Positions 42,240 through 49,814 of a DNA stretch of 64,000 bases are shown one piece after another (position 1 is the first letter of the stretch; each line of letters begins with the position of its first letter). The stretch is taken from positions 1-64,000 of the IMG/VR virus record IMGVR_UViG_3300034198_009894; one strand, given 5' to 3'. The notes beneath the pieces are model-generated. The model was not told the origin of the DNA and ran no database searches. It worked only from the letters and a program-made list of their open reading frames with translations. Source of the stretch: a virus. Position numbers and translations under genes: made by a program.

Positions 42240-43628
42240 ATGGCTGAATATTTTTCGGACAATCAAATAAAACGCTTTCTAATTCAATTTGCCCGCATCT
42301 TCAGCAATTGGAATGTCTCTGCTGGAACTGATTCCAACGGGAATCCTATTTTACACCGAGTTCCAATTATGTACGGCGATAGTAGCAGACAAGCTGCCAC
42401 CATTATTGCCAATAATAGCTCTAATAATTTGCCCAGCTCTCCGTTGTTGACTTATTATATAAGTGGACTTGAGTACGATCAACGACGAACACAGGATCCA
42501 TATTTTATAGATAAAGTACACGTTAGACAGCGAACCTTCAACGAAGATTCTAATGAATGGGAGACTACTCAAGGTAATGCTTTTACAGTAGAAAGAGTTA
42601 TGCCGGTTCCATACACACTTAGAATAACGCTTGACTTTTGGTCTACTAATTACAATCAAAAGCTAGAAATAATTGAACAGTTGGGCGTGTTGTTTAATCC
42701 TAGTATGGAACTACAAAGCACCGATAATTTTATTGATTGGACTAGCTTAAGCGTAGTGTATCAGGACGGTATAAATTTCACTAGTAGGTCCATACCAATG
42801 GGAACTGGAAATCCAGTAGACGTACTTTCCTGGAAATTCTATATGCCAATTTGGATTAGCGGTCCGATTAAGGTTAAGAAGTTAAATGTAATACACAAGA
42901 TTATTGCTAGTATTTTTACTCGTAATTATAGAGACGATATCAAAGAAGATGATTTGCTGTTAGGCACTAGGCAAAAAATAACTCCGTATGGATATAAAGT
43001 ATTGTTACTAGAAGACAAACTACAAATTGTAGGATCAAATCAACCGTTTAACCCTTCAAATTCTTCTATAGAGTCAGTTGTTAGTCCACATTCTTGTTTA
43101 TCGTGGCGAGCAGTGTTAAATGCTTACGGAGTGATTCGTCCTGGTATAAGTATGATAGCTCTTGAAAACCCATATTTAGAAACTGAAATTTTAGGAACTA
43201 TATCATACTTGGATGATGACGATAATGTGTTAGTGTACAACATTGATTTAGACACACTTCCACAAAATACTCTGGAACCAGTTAACAGTGTTATTGATCC
43301 CACTAAAAAGAGTCCTGATAATGGATTATCCTCTCCGGAAACAGGGCAAAGATATTTAATAGTAGAAGACATACCATCACAAATACAATACACCACTCCC
43401 ACAGTGGTTATTCCTGCTTGGCCTGGATTAACCAATGGAGCAGCAGCAAACGACATAATTGAATTTGACGGAGTAAATTGGTTTATTAGCTTTGATAGCA
43501 CTGTTGCTCAAGACACACAGTTTGTAACCAATATCACTAGTGGAGTTCAGTATAGATTTTTTGAAAATTCTTGGGTAAAATCGTGGGAAGGATGGTACGG
43601 ACAGGGAGACTGGAGAATCATTATATAA
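42240..43628 (+). CDS. 15: Proximal tail sheath stabilisation protein gp15-like
   Basis: 462 residues against 272 in T4. The N-terminal 220 match the gp15 family in T4-like environmental phages: FLIQFARIFSNW, HRVPIMYGDSSRQAATII, YYISGLEYDQRRTQDPYFIDKVHVRQR, YTLRITLDFWSTNYNQKLEIIEQL, FNPSMELQSTDNFIDWTSLS, VLSWKFYMPIWISGPIKVKK. gp15 caps the top of the tail and binds the neck. The C-terminal part is an extra beta-rich domain. It is co-directional with the gp14-like gene and its stop overlaps the Nudix start. Confidence 0.88.
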   Translation: MAEYFSDNQIKRFLIQFARIFSNWNVSAGTDSNGNPILHRVPIMYGDSSRQAATIIANNSSNNLPSSPLLTYYISGLEYDQRRTQDPYFIDKVHVRQRTFNEDSNEWETTQGNAFTVERVMPVPYTLRITLDFWSTNYNQKLEIIEQLGVLFNPSMELQSTDNFIDWTSLSVVYQDGINFTSRSIPMGTGNPVDVLSWKFYMPIWISGPIKVKKLNVIHKIIASIFTRNYRDDIKEDDLLLGTRQKITPYGYKVLLLEDKLQIVGSNQPFNPSNSSIESVVSPHSCLSWRAVLNAYGVIRPGISMIALENPYLETEILGTISYLDDDDNVLVYNIDLDTLPQNTLEPVNSVIDPTKKSPDNGLSSPETGQRYLIVEDIPSQIQYTTPTVVIPAWPGLTNGAAANDIIEFDGVNWFISFDSTVAQDTQFVTNITSGVQYRFFENSWVKSWEGWYGQGDWRIII

Positions 43629-44053
43629 TGTCCAGAATGTGTAATTCAGTGGGAGTAATTTTCTACTCTCAGTCAACAGCTAGACACTTGTTTTTATTAA
43701 GAAACTCTAAGAGATATCCAGTGTGGGGTCTGCCGGGAGGTAAAATAGAACGTGGAGAAACACTGCTACAAGCACTAAAAAGAGAATGTGTAGAAGAGTT
43801 GGGATTTTTTCCAGAAGATTCAAAGCTATTTCCAATAGAAAAATTTACATCGGATGACGGTAAATTTATCTATCACACGTTTTATTGTTTTGTGAATCAA
43901 GAATTCACTCCAATATTAAATAACGAGCATATTGGATATACGTGGTGCGCTGAATATTACTATCCTCAGCCACTACACAGTGGACTATTTAACACTCTTA
44001 ATTACGACATAATCAAGCAAAAGATAAGCATAATACAGCAGTCACTAAAGTAA
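43628..44053 (+). CDS. Nudix hydrolase
   Basis: 141 residues from the ATG at 43628, which overlaps the gp15 stop by one base. The Nudix box G-x5-E-x7-REC-x-EELG is complete at about residues 38-60, preceded by PVWGLPGG. It binds Mg and hydrolyses nucleoside diphosphate-linked substrates. Coupling to late virion genes is unusual; possible roles are cleaning nucleotide pools or mRNA decapping, which I cannot choose between. A strong terminator follows the stop. Confidence 0.9.
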   Translation: MSRMCNSVGVIFYSQSTARHLFLLRNSKRYPVWGLPGGKIERGETLLQALKRECVEELGFFPEDSKLFPIEKFTSDDGKFIYHTFYCFVNQEFTPILNNEHIGYTWCAEYYYPQPLHSGLFNTLNYDIIKQKISIIQQSLK

Positions 44054-44074
44054 AAAGGCCCATAAGGGCCTTTT
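44053..44074. terminator. Bidirectional rho-independent terminator
   Basis: AAAAGGCCC-ATAA-GGGCCTTTT between convergent genes; T-tract on either strand. Confidence 0.92.
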
Positions 44075-44093
44075 GTATTAGCGTAACTATTGC

Positions 44094-44519
44094 TTATAGC
44101 TTAGCAACTGATACTACTGTCATTGATGATCCAGCTGGCGCGGCGCCGGCGGATCCGAATGTAAGTATGTATGAGTTTCCAGCAAAGTCTACACCAAACT
44201 TATTAGACAGATGAGCTAATCTAACAGTGGTGGTGTCTGCTTTTGTTACTGTGATGGTCATTGTATCGTCAGCTAATGCGGTATCTGCGCTATCTGCCAA
44301 TACACAAACTCCAGTGTTTGTACCGTCAGAAACTAGAAACTTTCTTGCTCCTTTTTGACGAACTATGTATCCAGCAGCTTCTGCGTTTGCTCCGATTTTA
44401 ACTCTACAAAGAATTTGATCGCCAGAAATGCCAGTGTCTCCACCAACTACTCCGTATCCAGCTGGATTATCAAATCCTAAATCAACTCCAGTGTGTGATA
44501 TTTTTAATGGACGTCCCAT
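44094..44519 (-). CDS. Probable virion (decoration-like) protein
   Basis: 141 residues, small-residue-rich and beta: MGRPLKISHTGVDLGFDNPAGYG, VGGDTGISGDQILCRVKIGA, FLVSDGTNTGVCVLAD, then TVVSVAKL. It has a late octamer at 44598-44605, a long hairpin-containing leader and the ribosome-binding site AAAGGAG, which point to strong late expression. The composition and size fit a capsid decoration or small structural protein, but I cannot assign a location. Confidence 0.7.
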   Translation of the reverse strand: MGRPLKISHTGVDLGFDNPAGYGVVGGDTGISGDQILCRVKIGANAEAAGYIVRQKGARKFLVSDGTNTGVCVLADSADTALADDTMTITVTKADTTTVRLAHLSNKFGVDFAGNSYILTFGSAGAAPAGSSMTVVSVAKL

Positions 44520-44597
44520 TTTTTTCTCCTTTGATTACGTTGACGTTCTAGGTCTACGCTGCGGGATTACAGCGTAAGTCGTTGAGAACGAACTAAG
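44520..44597 (-). promoter_or_regulatory. Structured 5' leader
   Basis: Minus strand leader with nested stems CGTTCT/AGAACG and ACGCTG/CAGCGT between the late octamer and the ribosome-binding site. Probably stabilises the mRNA or controls its translation. Confidence 0.5.
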
Positions 44598-44605
44598 TAT
44601 TTATC
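44598..44605 (-). promoter_or_regulatory. Late promoter octamer GATAAATA
   Basis: 78 nt upstream of the ATG at 44519, the longest late leader in the window. Confidence 0.6.
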
Positions 44606-44606
44606 G

Positions 44607-44987
44607 TTAGGAGTAAATTTCTACGTGCTGCTTACCGTACTCTCGCAGTAATCTACCAGCCATAGCATTAGCAACATCTTCAATATTTTGTCGAGTTTCC
44701 TCGTCCATATCATTACTGGCCAAGTCTGTTTCAAATTGACGATGATGAACTAGTTCATGACAAAGTGTTCGCATAATGTCGGCTAGATTTCTTTCTCCAA
44801 CATATACCCATATGTATCCATCACTGTATGTGCTGCCGAACGTTCTTTTTTCTTCAACCTCGTCTAAGTCATATCCGTAGCGAATTTCTGGCACTTTATT
44901 AATGCCCATTTTTTTACAAGACCACTTAACAAATTGTTGTAGTTGATTCTTTTTTTCTACCGATTCAAATATTTCTTTTGAGAACAT
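44607..44987 (-). CDS. SprT-like zinc metalloprotease
   Basis: 126 residues with the zinc motif His-Glu-Leu-Val-His in MRTLCHELVHHRQFE (about residues 71-85). A downstream Glu in the NIEDVANAMAGRLL helix may be the third ligand. The N-terminal half (PEIRYGYDLDEVEEKRTFGSTYSDGYIWVYVGER) supplies the beta sheet. Similar minimal metalloproteases are common in phages; their targets are unknown. The ATG is 4 nt after a late octamer (leaderless). Confidence 0.8.
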   Translation of the reverse strand: MFSKEIFESVEKKNQLQQFVKWSCKKMGINKVPEIRYGYDLDEVEEKRTFGSTYSDGYIWVYVGERNLADIMRTLCHELVHHRQFETDLASNDMDEETRQNIEDVANAMAGRLLREYGKQHVEIYS

Positions 44988-44991
44988 ACAG

Positions 44992-44999
44992 TATTTATG
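44992..44999 (-). promoter_or_regulatory. Late promoter octamer CATAAATA
   Basis: 4 nt upstream of the ATG at 44987. Confidence 0.6.
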
Positions 45000-45272
45000 C
45001 TACTTACACGATTGTAAGGCAGTCAATAGCTGTTCTTCGTATCCAAGATGTAGATTTCTGTCTGATAGCAGAGATTTGACTTTTTCAAATAAATCACTAT
45101 CTTCTTGTAGCTTAGGAAAAGAAAAATCTGGCTTATCTGGAGTGGGAGTCTGGCACTTTACTGGTATAGGAACTTTAACTTCCTGTGTGACATATCGTAT
45201 AGTTTCTTGCGGTTGAGTAGTGGCACACCCACCTATAAACATAGTAAGAATTAAAAATTTACTTCCGCGCAT
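45000..45272 (-). CDS. Outer-membrane spanin lipoprotein (Rz1-like)
   Basis: 90 residues. The signal peptide MRGSKFLILTMFIGGC ends in a lipobox with the lipidated Cys at 16. A Pro-rich segment follows (VKVPIPVKCQTPTPDKPDFSFP). Its start overlaps the end of the Rz-like gene by 14 nt. Together they would bridge the envelope and fuse inner and outer membranes at lysis, which implies a Gram-negative host. Confidence 0.82.
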   Translation of the reverse strand: MRGSKFLILTMFIGGCATTQPQETIRYVTQEVKVPIPVKCQTPTPDKPDFSFPKLQEDSDLFEKVKSLLSDRNLHLGYEEQLLTALQSCK

Positions 45273-45657
45273 TTTTTAACTCCTCATTAATTAAACGATT
45301 GGCATTATCACACGAGCTAACATTAGGCTGTGGTTTCCGATTTAACAAATCTTGCGCTTGAATTTTGTACTTATTAGCCACAGCAGCAGAACGTGATAAT
45401 TCTGTTTTATGTTTTTCTAAGTTTTCTTGTGCCGTCAATTCTAGTTTAGTTATTGCTTCATTCTGTATATCAAAAGAAATTTTCATTTCCTTTAAGCTAA
45501 TCTGTGATACTTCTAAATGCTTGTTGGCTAGTTCTAAATCGCCAGTTAATTTTATAATCTTGGTATTTAACACAACTATTCTACCGTACAAACCAAGAAT
45601 AACAAGCACTAGCAGCGCTGTCGCTATTGCTTTCCAGTAACGCAGAATCATAAACAT
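45259..45657 (-). CDS. Inner-membrane spanin (Rz-like)
   Basis: 132 residues. A single N-terminal membrane helix (about 8-27, YWKAIATALLVLVILGLYG) is followed by a long coiled-coil periplasmic domain (LNTKIIKLTGDLELANKHLE ... KMSFDIQNEAITKLELTAQE) and a Cys near the C-terminus. This is the classic i-spanin layout. The overlap with the Rz1-like gene supports the assignment. Confidence 0.82.
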   Translation of the reverse strand: MFMILRYWKAIATALLVLVILGLYGRIVVLNTKIIKLTGDLELANKHLEVSQISLKEMKISFDIQNEAITKLELTAQENLEKHKTELSRSAAVANKYKIQAQDLLNRKPQPNVSSCDNANRLINEELKNARK

Positions 45658-45658
45658 A

Positions 45659-45955
45659 CTATGCCCATTTTAAGTTAAAGTAAATTAAATCACTTTCTTT
45701 TATTTTGGCAGTGATTATAAAGTGTCTAAGACACAACTCATAGTCTATATGTGAATGACATTCTGGAACTTCGCAACAGTGACTAATTATCCACCTACCC
45801 TTTTCACTGTCTTTCCATTCTAAAAACGGTTTCCAATCAAATATATTTGCTGGAATATTGTCGTACTCCATAGCGTCAATATTAAATGAATGTACGATTA
45901 GATTATGAATGACAATCGGAATGCCATCAATCATTTTTACAAAATGCTGACTCAT
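45659..45955 (-). CDS. Hypothetical protein downstream of thyA-linked nuclease
   Basis: 98 residues starting MSQHFVKMIDGIPIVIHNLI, with a His/Cys-rich segment (SHCCEVPECHSHIDYELCLRHF) that might bind metal. Its start overlaps the nuclease stop as ATGA. Because the nuclease tail copies the end of ThyA, this gene was probably directly coupled to thyA before the insertion. No family is recognised. Confidence 0.65.
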   Translation of the reverse strand: MSQHFVKMIDGIPIVIHNLIVHSFNIDAMEYDNIPANIFDWKPFLEWKDSEKGRWIISHCCEVPECHSHIDYELCLRHFIITAKIKESDLIYFNLKWA

Positions 45956-46779
45956 ACTGCCATTTTCTTTATGTGATGTTGATAAAATATACTTCTCTTA
46001 GCGGGCATTGATTGTCTAGACATTCTTTCGATTGTCAATGACACATTCGCTATAGATGTCTTAAACTCATCCGCAATAGCTTTTAGACCATACACCGTTT
46101 TTGTGGAGGCATCTGGATAGATAATCTTATATTGTTTTGTATATGATTGGTCTTCTGGTTTTGCTCCTTTATTCCAAGGTGTTCTACCTCTGAGTTTGAC
46201 GAGTGTTTCTTCAGAATGTGTTTTGCCGTAGAAGTAGTTTTTAGCCCCACTTCGATCATAAGTTTGACAACTCATACATGTTTTTGCGCCTGCTGCAATT
46301 TTCACCGACTGACATAATGGACACATTTTTCTGGATATACCACCAAGCCATCTACCATTTGATGATCCCTTAGAGTGCTCAAATCTTTTACATCTCTCTT
46401 CTTTCGTCAACATTGCCAATTTCTTCAACATGGTCTCAGTTCTTCTCTTTATAATGAATTCTTTATATGGGTGATTAGATAAGTTATCTCCGCCACCCAC
46501 AGAACCAATGTTGTATCCATCAATGTTGTTATCTATATACGTTTGTTCCAACGCATACAATTCTTTTTTTGTTTGAAAGTTAGTTTCCTCGACAATGTAG
46601 AACTTGAATTTATCCAATCCATACTTGTTCACCGCTCGTTGTAGATAGATACAATGATGACGATTATGTTTCAGTCCACGTTTATGAGTGGTGAATCTCT
46701 TCACGATGTTCATGGAACTACCGTAGTATTTTTTACCACTTTCTATGTGTTCAATACAATAGATTCCTTGTTTTTTCAT
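45952..46779 (-). CDS. GIY-YIG homing endonuclease linked to thyA
   Basis: 275 residues. The nuclease core starts at once: KKQGIYCIEHIESGKKYYGSS (GIY ... YYG), with RFTTHKRGLK and the catalytic Glu region LEQTYI. A zinc-finger pair follows (CPLCQS at about 153, CMSCQT at about 168), then NUMOD3-like repeats (GAKNYFYGKTHSEETLVKLRG) and a helix-turn-helix-like C-terminus (GLKAIADEFKTSIANVSLTI). This resembles I-TevI, which invades T4 td, but it is free-standing and starts in an ATGA overlap with thyA. Its last residues, IKKMAV, mimic the ThyA C-terminus. Confidence 0.88.
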   Translation of the reverse strand: MKKQGIYCIEHIESGKKYYGSSMNIVKRFTTHKRGLKHNRHHCIYLQRAVNKYGLDKFKFYIVEETNFQTKKELYALEQTYIDNNIDGYNIGSVGGGDNLSNHPYKEFIIKRRTETMLKKLAMLTKEERCKRFEHSKGSSNGRWLGGISRKMCPLCQSVKIAAGAKTCMSCQTYDRSGAKNYFYGKTHSEETLVKLRGRTPWNKGAKPEDQSYTKQYKIIYPDASTKTVYGLKAIADEFKTSIANVSLTIERMSRQSMPAKRSIFYQHHIKKMAV

Positions 46780-47675
46780 ACAGACATCTTCATTTTTATT
46801 GGTGGATGAAATTGATAGTCGATCAACTTGATGTCATTCATCGTGAACTTGTCGATGTCTTTGACCTTCGGGTTCAACCATAACTTTGGAAGTGGGTATG
46901 GTTCACGTGTAAGTTGCTCTTTCAACGAGTCTATGTGATCGTTATATATGTGAGTGTCACCCATAGAAATGATTAACTCACCAACATCAAGATCACATAC
47001 TTGTGCTATCATGTGAGTCAGCAGAGAGTATGATGCTATATTGAAGGAAATTCCGAGTCCTACATCTACCGAACGTTGATACATATGACAACTTAATTCA
47101 CGATTTTTACTAACGTAGAATTGACTCATCACATGACATGGTGGTAGTGCCATATCATCTAATTCTGATACATTCCAAGCACTGATAATATGTCTGCGAT
47201 CCCAGGGCTTATTTTTAATTCCTTCAATCAAATTTTTTACTTGATCTATCTCTGTGCGATTACTAGCGATGCGAACACCCTCTGGATGCCCTGGACCAAA
47301 GTCAATCAACTCAGAGTGCTTACGCCAGTTGCGCCACTGTACACCATACACGCGTCCAAGATCACCTTCAAACTTAGCCTTGGGTTTCCAATAGGGAGCA
47401 GTAGCGTTAGGAGACCAAATAGTAACTACACCATCACGTGTGCCGTGAGTAATTTCTGCTAATCGTCTTTCATCAGATGATCCTTCCAAAAACCAAAGTA
47501 GTTCACCAGTTACTGCCTTCCATGCTAATTTTTTGGTAGTAATCGCTGGAAATCCTTGTCTAAGATCAAACCTTAATTGTCGTCCAAATACGCTAATGGT
47601 TCCTATACCAGTACGATCATCTCGTACCTCGCCATTCTCTAAAATGTCTTTTAATAAATTGTGATATTGTTCCAT
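46776..47675 (-). CDS. thyA: Thymidylate synthase
   Basis: 299 residues, full length for ThyA. It has EQYHNLLKDILENGEVRDDRTG at the start, the catalytic Cys in LPPCHVMSQFYV, the folate/dUMP region SYSLLTHMIAQVCDL, and GDTHIYNDHID, with the C-terminal PPIKMKMSV. It makes dTMP from dUMP with methylene-tetrahydrofolate. The DHFR gene 9 nt upstream regenerates the folate. The frame is uninterrupted; a nuclease gene abuts its stop. Confidence 0.96.
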   Translation of the reverse strand: MEQYHNLLKDILENGEVRDDRTGIGTISVFGRQLRFDLRQGFPAITTKKLAWKAVTGELLWFLEGSSDERRLAEITHGTRDGVVTIWSPNATAPYWKPKAKFEGDLGRVYGVQWRNWRKHSELIDFGPGHPEGVRIASNRTEIDQVKNLIEGIKNKPWDRRHIISAWNVSELDDMALPPCHVMSQFYVSKNRELSCHMYQRSVDVGLGISFNIASYSLLTHMIAQVCDLDVGELIISMGDTHIYNDHIDSLKEQLTREPYPLPKLWLNPKVKDIDKFTMNDIKLIDYQFHPPIKMKMSV

Positions 47676-47684
47676 AGGAATATA

Positions 47685-48149
47685 TTACACTAATCTTTCC
47701 CAGATTTCAAATCTGTGTTTAGCCGAAAGTTCTCCGCTAATTAACTCAAAATCTTTCAAGTACTGTTTTACATCTAATGTAACATCGCATTGTTCTACGC
47801 TATTAAATTTGGTCAAATACACTCTATTGATGTAGGGTAGCATAGTACATAACAGTTTTGCTCCGCCAATAACAAAAACTGATTCCTTTTCCGAAACATT
47901 CATCATCATATCTTCAACACTAGCATATACATCGCATCTTGAATCAATCAATGATTTACTTATGACTATGTTACGACGATTGGGCAATGGTTTTGGCATA
48001 TCACTAAGCCACGTACCACTGCCCATAACAACAGTGTGTCCAGTAGTAATAGTTTTGAATCGTTTAAGATCAACCGGTGATTTTGGCCACGGCAAAGAAT
48101 TATTATGACCAAACCCACCAATGCTGTTTACGGCAAAAATAGCATTCAT
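47685..48149 (-). CDS. frd: Dihydrofolate reductase
   Basis: 154 residues, standard length. Family motifs are AVNSIGGFGHNNSLPWPKSPVDLKRFK (substrate Trp and Asp region), TVVMGSGTW (NADPH site), LPNRRNIVISK, VFVIGGAKLL (conserved GG) and VYLTKF. It reduces dihydrofolate formed by ThyA. The gene precedes thyA in the same operon, as frd-td in T4, and its start overlaps the upstream gene by 4 nt. Confidence 0.95.
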   Translation of the reverse strand: MNAIFAVNSIGGFGHNNSLPWPKSPVDLKRFKTITTGHTVVMGSGTWLSDMPKPLPNRRNIVISKSLIDSRCDVYASVEDMMMNVSEKESVFVIGGAKLLCTMLPYINRVYLTKFNSVEQCDVTLDVKQYLKDFELISGELSAKHRFEIWERLV

Positions 48150-48442
48150 AGATTTTTTAATAAATTATCAGTTTCTGGCTGTACCGTTTCGGCTATGCCT
48201 TCAATGTCCAGAATAAATTCTATGCCGATCATTTCGGAATCATACTCTTCTAATTTTCTAGAAATTGCTTCCTCTATTTCTTCGCTATCAAATCCTTGAT
48301 TCAACATAGACCTGATATTGATTGTTCTTTGTTTTCGCTTTTCTAGTTTTAGAATAAGTTTTTTTATAAACTCAACGGGAATCTTAGTCTTGTCTACATC
48401 TTCAATGATGTTTTCCCAGCGTTGAAAAATTTCTGGAGACAC
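48146..48442 (-). CDS. Conserved T4-like hypothetical protein
   Basis: 98 residues, acidic and helical: ENIIEDVDKTKIPVEFIKKLILKLEKRKQRTINI, then the gap GFDSEEIEEAISRKLEEYD and IEFILDIEGIAETVQPETD. This sequence type is widely present in T4-like cyanophages and pelagiphages in the same slot, after the 48447-49169 homologue. No function is known. The overlap with the DHFR gene suggests coupled translation. Confidence 0.75.
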   Translation of the reverse strand: MSPEIFQRWENIIEDVDKTKIPVEFIKKLILKLEKRKQRTINIRSMLNQGFDSEEIEEAISRKLEEYDSEMIGIEFILDIEGIAETVQPETDNLLKNL

Positions 48443-48446
48443 TGTA

Positions 48447-49169
48447 TTATCCTGCTACTGCTGCCTTTTTAGGGCGGCCGGCCCTCTTTGTTACCGTGCC
48501 TGCTTCAGCAACTACAGATTCAACTACTGCTACTTTTTTTGTTCTAGTTTTCTTTTCAAGAACTTCAACCACTGCTGGTTTCTCTAGAGATTGTGCTTCG
48601 TTTAATAGACGCTCAGATTCAGCCAACAATCCACGTGCTTCTGCTGCCATTTTTTCTGCTTGTGCTCTTAGATTGTTTGCTATTAAAGAGTCATCTAGTG
48701 CTCCAGCTGCTGCCGCGGGCTGCGACTTTTCTCTCATTCTACGAGCTACGTCCTTTGGATCTTGTAATCCACGGCTTGAGTCTATCTCTTGTAGCTTCTT
48801 TACTGCTTCTTCTCCGCGACTCATCTCGTCTAGAATTTTATTTAATTCGTCCAATTTAATTTGTTGCGATGGAGCAGGAGTCATTGTGACTAATGACGTT
48901 TGTACTTTCTTTAACATTCCCTCGCGGTGTAATACCTGAAGAATGATTTGTCCATCTTTTGTATAGTTACGATTAAGAGCATCAGCCAAATTATCACTGC
49001 TTTGCCCAACATCACTTTCTATACACTTAATAAGCGGGTCGTGTACGTTTTGATTAAGAATTTCAGTGTATACCACCAAGCACATATGTTCTTCACTTGG
49101 AATTTGCCTGAATATCACTGCTACTTTACGATCACCATGTTTGCCCACGTGTTTAATAAATTTTGCCAT
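48447..49169 (-). CDS. Conserved T4-like protein with Ala-rich coiled coil
   Basis: 240 residues. The N-terminal 95 (FIKHVGKHGDRKVAVIFRQIPSEEHMCLVVYTEIL ... LQVLHREGMLKKVQ) are strongly conserved in T4-like environmental phages. A helical middle (LDELNKILDEMSRGEEAVKKL) and an Ala/Glu coiled coil (about 165-195) follow, ending in a Lys-rich AT-hook-like tail (RAGRPKKAA). A nucleic-acid association is possible. Function unknown. A TCTAAATA octamer is upstream. Confidence 0.75.
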   Translation of the reverse strand: MAKFIKHVGKHGDRKVAVIFRQIPSEEHMCLVVYTEILNQNVHDPLIKCIESDVGQSSDNLADALNRNYTKDGQIILQVLHREGMLKKVQTSLVTMTPAPSQQIKLDELNKILDEMSRGEEAVKKLQEIDSSRGLQDPKDVARRMREKSQPAAAAGALDDSLIANNLRAQAEKMAAEARGLLAESERLLNEAQSLEKPAVVEVLEKKTRTKKVAVVESVVAEAGTVTKRAGRPKKAAVAG

Positions 49170-49194
49170 TATGTTCTCCTTTAATGCTTCAAGT

Positions 49195-49202
49195 ATTTAG
49201 AT
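49195..49202 (-). promoter_or_regulatory. Late-like octamer TCTAAATA
   Basis: 25 nt upstream of the ATG at 49169, with AAAGGAG between; one base off the usual octamer. Confidence 0.4.
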
Positions 49203-49224
49203 ACTATTTGATAGATAGAAAAAT

Positions 49225-49566
49225 TTATGTGATCAGTGGAGTTTTAGTTTGCCTGTCGCTGTAAATTTTATTACCAATTTCACGAATAGTATTGGCTGCT
49301 ACTTGTGGGCTACTACTGAATATTTCCACAATTTCTTTATAAGTCATGCTACTAGTGAACGAATAAATTTCATAACATCGTTGACTGTTAAACCTAGCAC
49401 GAAGAATCATATACTGTAGAGGATTTCTCCAATTCACTGGTTCTCCTTTCAGCGTTTGAATAATAGCCTCTCGTTCTCCTTCTGATACGTTGATCAGTGA
49501 TTCAAGTCCATGCATATCCCACATGACAATATAGGTATCAATTGTTGTGTTTTCTGATGAGTTCAT
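49225..49566 (-). CDS. Hypothetical protein
   Basis: 113 residues, starting MNSSENTTIDTYIVMWDMHG. The C-terminal half (SSMTYKEIVEIFSSSPQVAANTIREIGNKIYSD) could be a helix-turn-helix-like helical bundle. The start overlaps the end of the 49538-49768 gene by 29 nt. Neither protein is recognised. Confidence 0.6.
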   Translation of the reverse strand: MNSSENTTIDTYIVMWDMHGLESLINVSEGEREAIIQTLKGEPVNWRNPLQYMILRARFNSQRCYEIYSFTSSMTYKEIVEIFSSSPQVAANTIREIGNKIYSDRQTKTPLIT

Positions 49567-49768
49567 ATATTACTTCCACTTGTTGTATAGCAGTTTCTAA
49601 TGATTCATTGTTTTCTGCCGTGGATAAAATGTCTTTCCACTTCATCCATCGTTTCAAACTGGTTTGATTATTTGCTTCAATAAAGTCATTGTTATTTGCT
49701 CTCAAATATACAGACTTAGATCCGCTGTCAGTGGTATAGATTATTAATTCTTCAATCTGTTGAATCAT
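49538..49768 (-). CDS. Hypothetical protein
   Basis: 76 residues starting MIQQIEELIIYTTDSGSKSVYL, with an alpha/beta pattern and no motif. It begins right after the terminator of the VWA gene and overlaps the next gene by 29 nt. No promoter is obvious, so it may depend on read-through. Confidence 0.55.
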   Translation of the reverse strand: MIQQIEELIIYTTDSGSKSVYLRANNNDFIEANNQTSLKRWMKWKDILSTAENNESLETAIQQVEVIYELIRKHNN

Positions 49769-49778
49769 AATAGAAAAA

Positions 49779-49798
49779 GACCCGCCAATGCGGGTCTA
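49779..49798 (-). terminator. Rho-independent terminator
   Basis: Minus strand AGACCCGC-ATTG-GCGGGTCT followed by TTTTTC; ends the VWA gene transcript. Confidence 0.93.
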
Positions 49799-49814
49799 TA
49801 TTTCATCGAAACAC

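Noticed and set aside
46776-47675. Group I intron in thyA, as in T4 td
   Set aside because: The thyA frame is continuous and full length; the nuclease gene lies after the stop, not inside an intron.
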